A DNA stretch of 64,000 nt, from contig CAVOXF010000002.1 of NCBI GenBank assembly GCA_963700375.1, positions 1 through 64,000 of the forward strand, given 5' to 3'. Within the stretch, counting starts at the first letter, position 1. Every line of letters starts with the position of its first letter. The notes beneath the pieces were generated by a model. The model saw nothing but the letters and a program-made list of their open reading frames with translations, was not told the DNA's origin and searched no databases. The DNA is from JAHEEL01 sp963700375 (GTDB lineage: Bacteria; Actinomycetota; Acidimicrobiia; Spongiisociales; UBA5794). Positions 40,738-48,974 of this stretch are shown here, one piece after another. Both the position numbers and the translations under genes were made by a program.

Positions 40738-41064
40738 ATGGGACAGAACACCGTCACAGGAACCGATGCCACGTTTGCCGAACTCGTCGGTTCTCCCCTG
40801 CCGACACTGGTCGACTTCTGGGCAGAGTGGTGCGGGCCGTGCAAGATGATGGACAGGCCGCTGGACGAGATTGCCGGAGACCTTGCGGGGAAACTGCAGG
40901 TCGTCAAGCTCAATGTCGACGAGAATCCCGCGACCGCCATGCAGTTCGGGGTGATGAGCATCCCGACCATGATCGTATTCCTGGCGGGTCAGGAGCAGAA
41001 GCGCCTCGTCGGAGCCCGAAGCAAGGCGCAGTTGGAGTCCGAGGTCGCTTCGTTCGTCTCCTGA
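40738..41064 (+). CDS. trxA: thioredoxin
   Basis: The 108-residue protein has LVDFWAEWCGPCKMMDRPLD with the WCGPC active site and the cis-Pro loop FGVMSIPTMIVF. It is the substrate of TrxB upstream and donates electrons to reductases. A GAGGGAG site precedes the ATG. Confidence 0.96.
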   Translation: MGQNTVTGTDATFAELVGSPLPTLVDFWAEWCGPCKMMDRPLDEIAGDLAGKLQVVKLNVDENPATAMQFGVMSIPTMIVFLAGQEQKRLVGARSKAQLESEVASFVS

Positions 41065-41089
41065 TCCCGGTCGGTCAGGAGATCACGGC

Positions 41090-42052
41090 GTGAGGCTCTA
41101 TCACTCCGGGGACCGCGGGGAGCCGGTTCGGGATATTCAGCGGCGCCTCACCGGCCTGGGGTTCCCGGTCGAGACCGACGGTGTGTTCGGAGCAAGGACC
41201 GTCGAGTCAGTCGCTCTCTTCCAGGAATCGAGGGGGCTCCCGGCCGACGGCATCGTTGGCCCGGAGACCTGGCGTACCCTCGTCGAAGCGGGCTTCCGGC
41301 TGGGTGATCGGATGCTATACCGCCGGTCGCCGATGATGCGTGGCGACGACGTGTCCCGCCTCCAACAAAGCCTCGGATCGCTCGGTTTCGACGCAGGCAA
41401 GGTGGACGGACTCTTCGGCCCCGACACGCTTCGGGCCGTACTCGACTTCCAGCGCAATCGGGGCATGGCGGAGGACGGCATTGCCGGCCGGGAGGTCGTC
41501 GACGAACTGCTGCTGATGGCCAAGGCAACCGACAAGCCTGGCCGCGAAGCGGTCCGTGAGCACGCCTGGATCGACTCGCTCCCCCGCCCGATCACCGGGG
41601 CGCGTATCTTCGTCGATCCGGCCGGATTTGATACGGTCGATTCCGAGGCGACCTGGGCCGTGGCCACCCATCTGACGTCGGAGGTTCAGCTCGCCGGTGC
41701 GCGGGCGCTGCTATCCAGAAGCGTCGACACGGCGCCATCGGAGCGCCTCCGGGCGGGGAGGGCGAACCGACACGACGTGCAGATCGTCATCTCCATCACC
41801 GTGCCGAGCGACGGTACCCAAGGTGTGTTCTACTTCGGAACGGAGCTCAGCACGAGCGAGGCCGGTCGCGCCGTCGCCGTTCACCTGGCACGCCGCCTCG
41901 GTCTGGAACCACTCCCCCGAGCCATGCCACTGCTGAAGCTGACCCGCTCCCCCGCCGTGGTGATCGCAGTCGCCGACCCGCGACCCGAACTCGGCACGTC
42001 GATCGCACGGGCGATCCTAGACCTGTACGCCAACGGGCCTGACGAGGGCTGA
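41090..42052 (+). CDS. cwlM: CwlM-like protein: two peptidoglycan-binding domains and a degenerate amidase_3 domain
   Basis: The 320-residue protein has two PG-binding repeats (VRDIQRRLTGLGFPVETDGV and VSRLQQSLGSLGFDAGKVDG, residues 14-140) and a C-terminal domain collinear with amidase_3 (ARIFVDPAG, ERLRAGRANRHDVQIVISIT, AVHLARRLGL). The zinc His of DPGHGG is replaced (DPAGFD), and the His after FISI reads T, so it should not cleave peptidoglycan. M. tuberculosis CwlM in this same place is a cytoplasmic regulator of MurA; no signal peptide is seen here either. GTG start with CAGGAG upstream. Confidence 0.85.
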   Translation: MRLYHSGDRGEPVRDIQRRLTGLGFPVETDGVFGARTVESVALFQESRGLPADGIVGPETWRTLVEAGFRLGDRMLYRRSPMMRGDDVSRLQQSLGSLGFDAGKVDGLFGPDTLRAVLDFQRNRGMAEDGIAGREVVDELLLMAKATDKPGREAVREHAWIDSLPRPITGARIFVDPAGFDTVDSEATWAVATHLTSEVQLAGARALLSRSVDTAPSERLRAGRANRHDVQIVISITVPSDGTQGVFYFGTELSTSEAGRAVAVHLARRLGLEPLPRAMPLLKLTRSPAVVIAVADPRPELGTSIARAILDLYANGPDEG

Positions 42053-42109
42053 GAACCAACTACGGGCTACGAGCAGGAACGCTGTGGGCTTCGAGAGGCC
42101 TCGCGTCGC

Positions 42110-42964
42110 CTAGGCGAAGAGTTGGCGGTAGATCTGTTCGAGGTGCTCGAGCGAGCCGTACTTGATGATCATCTGGCCGCCATCGCCACGAGCCTTGATC
42201 GTGACACTGGTTGAGAGACGTTCCGACAGGCGCTCCTCGAGTTCGAGGAGCGCGGCCGGGCGCATTTCGGGAATCCGCCGGCGCTTCGGTTCGCCTCCAA
42301 GCGTACGCTCCTTCACCGCATCTTCCACAGCCCGCACCGACCACCCTTCGGCGACGGCGCGCTGCGCGATGTGGACAGCGTATGCCTCGTCGTCAAGCGA
42401 CAGAAGGGCTCGGGCGTGGCCGGCCGACAGTTCCTCCCGCTCAAGCATGCCCTGAATCGGGGCAGGGAGCTGCAGGAGGCGCAGCGTGTTGGTGACCGCA
42501 CTGCGACTCTTCCCGACGCGGCCCGCCACCTGTTCGTGGGTCATACCAAAATCTTCCAGCAGGTTCCGGTAGGCAGCGGCCTCCTCGAGAGGCGAGAGGT
42601 CCTTCCGCTGCACGTTTTCGATCAGCGCTTCGCTGAGATACCGCTCGTCGCTCTCTGGCGACCGAATCACTGCCGGGATCGTGGTGAGACCTGCGAGTGC
42701 AGCGGCCCGGAGACGGCGCTCTCCGGCGATCAAGACGTAGGTCCCCTCCGGGTCACCGGGACGTACCACGATCGGCTGAAGCACCCCCACCTCGTTGATG
42801 GACGCAGCCAACCCCCCAAGGGTCTCGTCGTCGAAATGCACGCGCGGCTGCTGCGGATTCGGCGAAACATCCGAGAGTTCCACCTCGGCGAACCCAACCG
42901 ACGGGTGGTCGACCGGGATGAGAGCTTCGAGGCCCCTCCCGAGTCCGCTCTTACGTGCGGCCAT
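42110..42964 (-). CDS. parB: chromosome partitioning protein ParB
   Basis: ParB is a CTP-dependent clamp that loads at parS and organises the origin. The 284-residue protein has box I-III motifs: PQQPRVHFDDETLGGLAASI, LIAGERRLRAAALAG, ENVQRKDLSPLEEA and the HTH TLRLLQLP preceded by GKSRSAVTN. I chose the ATG at 42964 with GGAGGAG upstream; it lies 14 bases inside parA. A near-consensus parS is 1.4 kb upstream. Confidence 0.96.
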   Translation of the reverse strand: MAARKSGLGRGLEALIPVDHPSVGFAEVELSDVSPNPQQPRVHFDDETLGGLAASINEVGVLQPIVVRPGDPEGTYVLIAGERRLRAAALAGLTTIPAVIRSPESDERYLSEALIENVQRKDLSPLEEAAAYRNLLEDFGMTHEQVAGRVGKSRSAVTNTLRLLQLPAPIQGMLEREELSAGHARALLSLDDEAYAVHIAQRAVAEGWSVRAVEDAVKERTLGGEPKRRRIPEMRPAALLELEERLSERLSTSVTIKARGDGGQMIIKYGSLEHLEQIYRQLFA

Positions 42965-43724
42965 GTCTCCTCCGAAACTCTCGTGCCAGTTCTCGATAGG
43001 CGATCGCACCTCGGGACATCGGATCGTACGCTTCGATCGGTTCGCCGTACGACGGCGCCTCCGAGAGTCGGACCGTTCGTGGTATCACCGTTCGGTACGT
43101 CGTTTCACCAAAATGATCCCGAACTTGGGCCACTACATCGGCGGCGAGGGTCGTCCTGCCGTCGTACATCGTCAACACCACGCCCTCTACCTCAAGCTGA
43201 GGGTTGAGGTTGCGCTGGACGAGCTGGACGTTACGAAGCAACTGACTCACACCCTCGAGCGCGTAGTACTCGCATTGGATGGGGATCAGTACCTCGTCAG
43301 CGGCGGCGAGACCGTTGACGGTCAACAACCCCAGGGATGGGGGGCAGTCGATGAGTACGAAGTCGTAGTCATCCACGATTCCCTTGATCGCGTTGCCGAG
43401 ACGCGCCTCCCGGGAGAACATCGAGACCAGCTCGATCTCGGCGCCCGCGAGTTCGATGGTCGCTGGTACGACGAAGAGGTCTCGCACCGATGAGGGCTCC
43501 ACGATGTCTTCGATGGCGATGTCTTCGATGAGCAGATCGTAGGTGGAGTACTCGATCGCCGACCGGTCGATCCCAAGCCCACTCGTGGTGTTCCCTTGGG
43601 GATCCAGGTCGACGAGGAGGATCCGTTCTCCTTGAAAGGCAAGGCCTGCGCCAAGATTGATGGCGGTGGTTGACTTGCCGACGCCACCCTTCTGGTTGGC
43701 GATGGCAACAGTGATTGCAGGCAT
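42951..43724 (-). CDS. parA: chromosome partitioning ATPase ParA
   Basis: The 257-residue deviant-Walker ATPase has IANQKGGVGKSTTAINLGAG, LLVDLDPQGN, FVLIDCPPSLGLLTVN and the C-terminal YDPMSRGAIAYRELARE. It drives ParB-parS complexes apart. The ATG overlaps the rsmG stop (ATGA type), and parB follows by overlap. Confidence 0.96.
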   Translation of the reverse strand: MPAITVAIANQKGGVGKSTTAINLGAGLAFQGERILLVDLDPQGNTTSGLGIDRSAIEYSTYDLLIEDIAIEDIVEPSSVRDLFVVPATIELAGAEIELVSMFSREARLGNAIKGIVDDYDFVLIDCPPSLGLLTVNGLAAADEVLIPIQCEYYALEGVSQLLRNVQLVQRNLNPQLEVEGVVLTMYDGRTTLAADVVAQVRDHFGETTYRTVIPRTVRLSEAPSYGEPIEAYDPMSRGAIAYRELAREFRRRHGRT

Positions 43725-44389
43725 CAGGCGGGGTTCCCGTCCTTGGTTCGCTCGTCGGTCCGTGTCATCCTAAGGAGCCACGACGCGGAGTCAAGGACCC
43801 CGGGCGCTGTATGCAGCAGGTCGAGGACGGTGCCGAACGGCGCGTCCGGGAGACCTTCGGGTTCGGTACTGCGACTCAAGCCGACCACGGCGCACCCCGT
43901 TGGTTCGAGGCGGGGCGCTGCCACCGCGAGCGCTCGTTCCGGCGTGAGCGAGGCCCTGAATACCATGACGGGCCACAGGGACGTGACGTCGCCGACGTCG
44001 CGTTGCTCAACCGAGACATTCTGAAGCGCGAGGACCCGGACCGCCCGCCGCGCCAGGCGACAGCGTCGCTCCGATCGGTCGAGCAGGGTGAAGGCCGTCT
44101 CGGGGAGTGCTATGGCAAGCGGGATACCCGGGAGACCCACGCCGGTACCAACATCCAGAACCCTTGGAGGGGCGGCATCCCAGCCCCCGGCGAAGACGAG
44201 CGAGTCCGCGACGTGGCGGTCGACGATCCGGGGGGCCTCGTCCGGCCCCACACCGCCGGCCTCGACCCCCTCTCGAGCCAACCAGGCGCCGAATTCGGCA
44301 AGGAGGTTGCGCTTGGTTGCGTCAAGCTCGAGGCCGGCCCACACCGCCGCCCGGTCGAGCCGGGCGTCGACATGTTTCCCGTGAAACAT
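43724..44389 (-). CDS. rsmG: 16S rRNA (guanine527-N7)-methyltransferase
   Basis: RsmG (GidB) methylates G527 of 16S rRNA with SAM. The SAM motif is VLDVGTGVGLPGIPLAIALP; then FTLLDRSERRCRLARRAVRV and VEQRDVGDV. The 221-residue start at 44389 (MFHGKH) is five bases before jag ends. Its start codon lies inside a parS-like palindrome. In many bacteria loss of rsmG gives low-level streptomycin resistance. Confidence 0.9.
   Translation of the reverse strand: MFHGKHVDARLDRAAVWAGLELDATKRNLLAEFGAWLAREGVEAGGVGPDEAPRIVDRHVADSLVFAGGWDAAPPRVLDVGTGVGLPGIPLAIALPETAFTLLDRSERRCRLARRAVRVLALQNVSVEQRDVGDVTSLWPVMVFRASLTPERALAVAAPRLEPTGCAVVGLSRSTEPEGLPDAPFGTVLDLLHTAPGVLDSASWLLRMTRTDERTKDGNPA
44373..44388. promoter_or_regulatory. 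parS-like centromere site in the rsmG start region
   Basis: TGTTTCCCGTGAAACA differs from the bacterial parS consensus TGTTTCACGTGAAACA by one base. It lies between jag and rsmG and overlaps the rsmG start codon, 4.4 kb from oriC and 1.4 kb upstream of parB. ParB should nucleate here. Confidence 0.85.
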
Positions 44390-44393
44390 CGGA

Positions 44394-45302
44394 TCAGTCG
44401 TCGTCGCCGACCTCGACGTCGTCTTCAACGTCACCCTCGACCGCAGCAATCACAACCGCCCGACGGGGTTCGTCACCCTCGGAGTACGTCCGCACGCCGG
44501 GGAAGGCGGCGGCCGCGTCGTGAACGACCTTGCGGTCGGCGGCGTTCATCGGTTCGAGCATCACCTCACCACCGTTCTCGAGGAGTTGATCAACGAGTTT
44601 GGAGGTGTAGATCGTCAGCGCTTCACGGCGTCGAGCACCATAGCCGGCGATGTCGATCCTCATGCGGGGAGCACCAAACGTGCGCCGCTGGACCGTCGTC
44701 CGGGTCAGTTCGAGAACCGAGTACATCGTGGCGCCCTTTGGGCCGACGAGGGCCTCGGTCTGGTCTCCGACCACGTCGAGATAGAGAACGTCGTCCTCGA
44801 TCCGGGTCTGGACCTCGCCGTCGAGACCGAACGACGCGAGCAAACCCGACAGGAATTCCTCGGCGACCTTGCCCTGGTCCTCGATCGACGATTCCGGCTT
44901 GTCCTTCTTCGGTTCTGTCGTCCCGTTCTGATCCATGGCGCGGCGCTCCTTCGGGGGTCCGTTCTTCTTCTTGGTAGCCGGCGGCTTTTGCTGCTGCTTC
45001 GCCTGCCCGGAAGGCGTGTCCTTCTTGGCGTTGCGGTCGTTCGACCGCCCGTTGGAGCTCTGCTGCTTCCGCCCGCTCCCATTGCCGTCACCCTTGGCTC
45101 CGCGTCTTCCCCTGCGGTTGCGCGTACGGGGCTTCCTAGACACTTTCACGATGGCCGAACGGCCACCAACGCCGAGGAATCCGGCCTTTGGTTGCTGGAT
45201 CACCTCGACCTGTGCGTCGTCGGCGGACTCGAGGCCCAATTCCGCCATCGCGGCCTGGACGGCGATCTCTACCGTGGTTCCGGTAGCTTCAACCCATTCC
45301 AT
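44394..45302 (-). CDS. jag: Jag/KhpB-like RNA-binding protein
   Basis: The 302-residue protein has an N-terminal Jag_N domain (MEWVEATGTTVEIAVQAAMA, KAGFLGVGGRSAIVKV), a long Lys/Gln-rich basic linker (about 56-130), then KH (ALVGPKGATMYSVLELTRT) and R3H (MNAADRKVVHDAAAAFPGVR) domains. Jag/KhpB binds RNA and affects cell division and wall growth in firmicutes. It is four bases after yidC. Confidence 0.92.
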   Translation of the reverse strand: MEWVEATGTTVEIAVQAAMAELGLESADDAQVEVIQQPKAGFLGVGGRSAIVKVSRKPRTRNRRGRRGAKGDGNGSGRKQQSSNGRSNDRNAKKDTPSGQAKQQQKPPATKKKNGPPKERRAMDQNGTTEPKKDKPESSIEDQGKVAEEFLSGLLASFGLDGEVQTRIEDDVLYLDVVGDQTEALVGPKGATMYSVLELTRTTVQRRTFGAPRMRIDIAGYGARRREALTIYTSKLVDQLLENGGEVMLEPMNAADRKVVHDAAAAFPGVRTYSEGDEPRRAVVIAAVEGDVEDDVEVGDDD

Positions 45303-45305
45303 CGT

Positions 45306-46181
45306 CTATTTCCTCCTGCGGCGGTTCTTCTTCTTGCTGGCGTTCTGTGATGGCCCACTGGTACCGGTCTCGCCATCGTCCGGTTTGTCGGCCGGAAGTG
45401 CCAGCCTCTTCTTGTCGTCGTCTCCCCCGGCGTCCATCCGTAGGATCAGGGCCTGTTGCCCGATCCTGAAGAGATTGGACGTTGCGAAGTAGATTCCCAA
45501 GCCTGCGGTGAGCGTCCACGAGATGAACCCGAAGAAGATCGGCATGATCTTCATCGCATTCTGCATGGATTGCGCGGTCTGCGACGCCTCGCCGTCGGGT
45601 TTCTTGCTTGTTCGGGTGGTCTGCACCTGCTGGTAGAACCCGGCGGCCACGATGATGATGATCAACAGCACGTAGGGAACCGCATTGAGCGGCATCAGCT
45701 CGCCGACGCTTCGAATCGCGTTGGGGACCACCGAACTGGGGGAGAGCGTCAGGTCCATCCCCAAGAACATGTGGTTGATGGCCTCGGTGCCGTCACCGAT
45801 GTACTTCGAGTACGCCTCGGTGCCGTTGCCCTGTACCTGGATGCTCCGCAGCACCGAAAAGAGGGCGAACCAGATCGGCATCTGTACGATCATCGGGAGA
45901 CACCCCGCAGCAGGGTTCACGCCGCGCTCCTGGTACAACGCCATGAGTTGCTTGTTCAGCTCTTCCTTGTCTCCCTTGAGTTCCTTCTGGAGCCGCTTGA
46001 CTTCCGGTTGGATCTCTTGCATCGCCTTCATCGAGCGCGTCTGCTTCAGCGTCAGAGGGAAGAGAACGAGGGAAATGGCCAGCGTGAGGAGGATGATGGC
46101 GATTCCCAGATTTGGAATAATCTGGTAGAAGAAGTTGAGGACCCCACCAAGGAGGTCGAGGAGCAGGTTCCAGGGATTCAC
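45306..46181 (-). CDS. yidC: membrane protein insertase YidC/Oxa1
   Basis: YidC inserts membrane proteins alone or with Sec. The 291-residue protein has five to six helices, with AIILLTLAISLVLFPLTLKQ (containing the SMKAMQEIQP hairpin after it), NPAAGCLPMIVQMPIWFALF, and a basic C-terminal tail KKKNRRRRK. It is short like other Gram-positive forms, without the large periplasmic domain. It overlaps yidD by four bases. Confidence 0.95.
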   Translation of the reverse strand: MNPWNLLLDLLGGVLNFFYQIIPNLGIAIILLTLAISLVLFPLTLKQTRSMKAMQEIQPEVKRLQKELKGDKEELNKQLMALYQERGVNPAAGCLPMIVQMPIWFALFSVLRSIQVQGNGTEAYSKYIGDGTEAINHMFLGMDLTLSPSSVVPNAIRSVGELMPLNAVPYVLLIIIIVAAGFYQQVQTTRTSKKPDGEASQTAQSMQNAMKIMPIFFGFISWTLTAGLGIYFATSNLFRIGQQALILRMDAGGDDDKKRLALPADKPDDGETGTSGPSQNASKKKNRRRRK

Positions 46182-46468
46182 GCGTCGCTCCCAGCGTTCG
46201 TGTTCGTGTTCTTGTGTTGGCCAGGCTCGGGAACGGGGTCGTACCCACCCTCATGGAATGGTTGGCACCGTCCGATGCGTTTGACGGCCATCCACGCACC
46301 GCGACCCGCCCCGTGGAGGCGAATCGCGTCGTACCCGTACTCCGAGCACGAGGGATAGTACCGGCAATTGCCTCCCATAGCGGGAGAAAGCACCTTCTGA
46401 TAGACCCGAACGGCGGCCATGAGCACCCGTGAGGCGGGCGAAGGATTCGGTTCGTTGGCGTCACTCAT
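46178..46468 (-). CDS. yidD: membrane protein insertion efficiency factor YidD
   Basis: The 96-residue protein has the compact signature VYQKVLSPAMGGNCRYYPSC, SEYGYDAIRLHG and RCQPFHEGGYDPVP. It lies between rnpA and yidC and overlaps both by four bases, the usual order. Confidence 0.93.
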   Translation of the reverse strand: MSDANEPNPSPASRVLMAAVRVYQKVLSPAMGGNCRYYPSCSEYGYDAIRLHGAGRGAWMAVKRIGRCQPFHEGGYDPVPEPGQHKNTNTNAGSDA

Positions 46469-46782
46469 CGTTGAAGACCTTCCCCGTCGAACGCTACCGC
46501 CTCTCGAAGGCGGCGGGTCAGATCGTCAAAGCTCATCGTCACCACATTCGGCGAGGCGATGACCACGTAGGCGGTATCCGGTTGGAGTTCGACGTTCATC
46601 AATGCTTCCCTGAGGCGTCGCTTGGCCCGGTTTCGCCGCACGGCGTTGCCGACCCGGCGGGCCGCGACGATTCCGACTTGTGGGGGACCGATGGATGCCG
46701 GAACACGAAGCACGGTGATTCCTCCCGAGCGGCTCGCTACCCCGGTGCGGAAGACGGTGCTGAACCGCGCAGCGGGTCTCAA
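46465..46782 (-). CDS. rnpA: ribonuclease P protein component
   Basis: RnpA supports the RNase P RNA in tRNA 5' maturation. The 105-residue protein shows FSTVFRTGVASRSGG and the RNR motif GIVAARRVGNAVRRNRAKRR followed by LREAL. The first usable start is a TTG at 46782; in-frame residues upstream (LPENGRPFVS) look like the normal RnpA N-terminus, so a CTG that overlaps rpmH may be the true start. Confidence 0.93.
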   Translation of the reverse strand: MRPAARFSTVFRTGVASRSGGITVLRVPASIGPPQVGIVAARRVGNAVRRNRAKRRLREALMNVELQPDTAYVVIASPNVVTMSFDDLTRRLREAVAFDGEGLQR

Positions 46783-46804
46783 CGAGACGAACGGTCGTCC
46801 GTTC

Positions 46805-46939
46805 TCAGGCAGTGAGCTGCCGCCGGCCCTTGAGGCGGCGGCGCTTGATCACGGCGCGCCCCGAACGGGTCCGCATTCGGATACGAAATCCGTGCTTCCG
46901 CTTGCGTCGTCGCGAGTTGGGTTGGTAGGTACGCTTCAT
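46805..46939 (-). CDS. rpmH: 50S ribosomal protein L34
   Basis: The 44-residue basic protein begins MKRTYQPNSRRRKRKHGFR and ends RRRLKGRRQLTA, with IRMRTRSGRAVIK between: an exact bL34. It heads the rpmH-rnpA-yidD-yidC-jag-rsmG-parA-parB series and is divergent from dnaA. Confidence 0.97.
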   Translation of the reverse strand: MKRTYQPNSRRRKRKHGFRIRMRTRSGRAVIKRRRLKGRRQLTA

Positions 46940-47356
46940 GGTGAGGTATCCCCGATTGGGAGGTCGCGCTGCGACCGGGAAGATTACGGACGACGTAAGT
47001 CTACGCCGATCCCCGTCCTATCCGCCTTCCAGCGAGGAGAGCGCGAAGTCCCACTGAGGACCGCGAAACTCAGCGGTCATCCGCGAAACATCGGATCGTC
47101 CCGCTTCAGGCCGATATCGGCCCCATCGAGGCGAGTGGTAATTATTCCCAGGTTCGCTAGCCCTTGCACGGCAGGGGTTTCCCCCATCGGCGGGTCGCGT
47201 CGGTCGCGCCCTACCGTCGGATTTCCCCGTCTTGCCGCCTGCTTCGCCGGATCCATATACTCGCCGCCGGTCCTGGGTTCTCCCCCGTACTTCCCCGGAG
47301 AAGATGGCTCCGGTCGCGGCGGCAAGGGGAGGGGGGCCTGGACCGAAGAGACAGAT

Positions 47357-47389
47357 TTCTCCACATCCTGTGGACAGGTGTGTGGACAT
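47357..47389. promoter_or_regulatory. three DnaA-box-like sites before dnaA
   Basis: TTCTCCACA (47357), TGTGGACAG (47369) and TGTGGACAT (47381) each differ by one base from TT(A/G)TCCACA or its complement. They end 28 bp before the dnaA GTG, so they probably mediate autoregulation and may add to origin function. The remaining 410 bp of the rpmH-dnaA gap holds no gene that I can support. Confidence 0.65.
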
Positions 47390-47417
47390 GATACTGAGAA
47401 GGAAGTAGGCATTTCAC

Positions 47418-48788
47418 GTGGCGGAACCAGACTCGTCCACCGTGGAGTGGGAGACCTTCCACCAGCAGGTTCGCCGACGGGTGACGCCGGCTGCGTGGCA
47501 GACGTGGATCGAACCACTCGACTCGAGTGTTGAATCCGGGAGCCTTCGAATGGTGGCTCCCACCGACTTCCACTACCGCTGGGTCGGCGACCGATACCTT
47601 CCCGCGCTGCAGGAGGCGGCCATGGACACGCTCGGTCTCGAAGTCGAACTGTCCGTGGTGCCGACCATCGTCGAACCCCTCTCGGAGCAACCGTCATCGC
47701 TGGGCTCGCGCCAGGTCTCGCTCCCGATCGATCCGGCCACCCCGACGCGCAGTCACATCAACGATCCCCGCCTTGTGCCGAAGTACACCTTCGATAACTT
47801 CGTCGTGGGTCAGTCCAACCGGTTCTCCCACGCTGCCGCTCTCGCCGTCGCCGAGCAACCCGGGAGCCACTACAACCCGCTCTTCATCTACGCGAATGCG
47901 GGACTGGGAAAGACCCACCTGCTCCACGCCGTCGGTCATCACCGCATCGAACTCGATCCGATGGCCGTGGTCCGCTACGTGTCGTCCGAGCAGTTCTTCA
48001 ACGAGTTCATCAACGGCATCCGTCGCAAGCGCATGGCCGAGTTCAAGGACCGGTACCGCACGATCGATGTATTGCTCCTCGACGACGTCCAGTTCTTCGA
48101 GGGCAAGGAACAGATCCTCGAGGAGTTCTTCCACACCTTCAACAGCCTCTACGAGGCCGGCAAGCAGGTGGTGATCAGCTCCGATCGACATCCCAAGCAC
48201 CTTTCGACGCTCGAGGACCGACTACGCAGCCGCTTCGAGTGGGGTCTTCTCACCGACATTCAGAGCCCGGACGTCGAGACTCGTCTCGCAATCCTGCGGA
48301 GGAACGCCGACTTCGCCCCGACACCGGTCCCACCGGATGTCATGAACTTCATCGCAGAGAACGTCCATCAGAACATCCGCGAGTTGGAGGGGGCGTTGAC
48401 CCGGGTCACCGCGTTCGCCTCGCTGACGGACGAGACGATCACCCTCACCATGGCGAGAGAGGTTCTCTCCGACATCATCGACACGAATCGAACGTCTCCT
48501 CTGACGGCTGAGCGCATCCTTCAGGCAACGGCCGCCTTCTTCGAGACAAGTATCGATGATCTGGTGGGGCCGAGCCGTCGACAACCCCTCGCTCGGCACC
48601 GTCAGATCGGGATGTATCTCTGCCGCGAGAACACCGACCTCTCCCTCCCAAAGATCGGCGCGCATTTCGGCGGCCGCGACCACACCACCGTGATCCACGC
48701 CGTCGAGAAGATCAAGTCCCTCATGCGGACCGACAAAGAGGTCTTCGATCAGGTCGCGTCGCTCGGACAACGCCTGAGGACAACCTGA
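47418..48788 (+). CDS. dnaA: chromosomal replication initiator DnaA
   Basis: The 456-residue protein has domain I (VEWETFHQQVRRRVTPAAWQ), a short linker, the AAA+ domain (YTFDNFVVGQSNRFSHAAAL, Walker A NAGLGKTHLL, Walker B DVLLLDDVQFF) and the DNA-binding domain (RQIGMYLCRENTDLSLPKIG, FGGRDHTTVIHAVEKI). It opens oriC and loads DnaB. The linker is shorter than in streptomycetes. GTG start, with GAAGGAAG upstream. Confidence 0.98.
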   Translation: MAEPDSSTVEWETFHQQVRRRVTPAAWQTWIEPLDSSVESGSLRMVAPTDFHYRWVGDRYLPALQEAAMDTLGLEVELSVVPTIVEPLSEQPSSLGSRQVSLPIDPATPTRSHINDPRLVPKYTFDNFVVGQSNRFSHAAALAVAEQPGSHYNPLFIYANAGLGKTHLLHAVGHHRIELDPMAVVRYVSSEQFFNEFINGIRRKRMAEFKDRYRTIDVLLLDDVQFFEGKEQILEEFFHTFNSLYEAGKQVVISSDRHPKHLSTLEDRLRSRFEWGLLTDIQSPDVETRLAILRRNADFAPTPVPPDVMNFIAENVHQNIRELEGALTRVTAFASLTDETITLTMAREVLSDIIDTNRTSPLTAERILQATAAFFETSIDDLVGPSRRQPLARHRQIGMYLCRENTDLSLPKIGAHFGGRDHTTVIHAVEKIKSLMRTDKEVFDQVASLGQRLRTT

Positions 48789-48974
48789 TGCTTGTCCCCA
48801 CGTTCCCTCGTGCTCATCGCAACCCTGTTGAGTACCCTGTTCTTGCCCACAGACCATGTGGACGGAGAAAACGTTGCCCATCAATGATTCTCGACCGTTC
48901 TCCACAATCCACACCACCTACTACTACCGCTACCGTTTGAATTAGACCAATCAAGAAGCAGAGGAAGAAGAACT
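48789..48974 (+). other. probable replication origin (oriC) between dnaA and dnaN
   Basis: The 186-bp gap holds several DnaA-box-like 9-mers: TTGCCCACA (48843), TGTGGACGG (48857), TTCTCCACA (48898) and CAATCCACA (48905). Right after the last pair comes CTACTACTAC (48918-48927), which matches the DnaA-trio part of the bacterial basal unwinding element, then CCGCTACCG and an AT-richer stretch TTTGAATTAG. The order box, spacer, trio, AT-rich fits the known origin core. Confidence 0.7.

Noticed and set aside
47409..47424. TTTCACGTG just before dnaA as a second parS
   Set aside because: Only the left half and core match; the right half GCGGA does not, and the GTG is the dnaA start codon.
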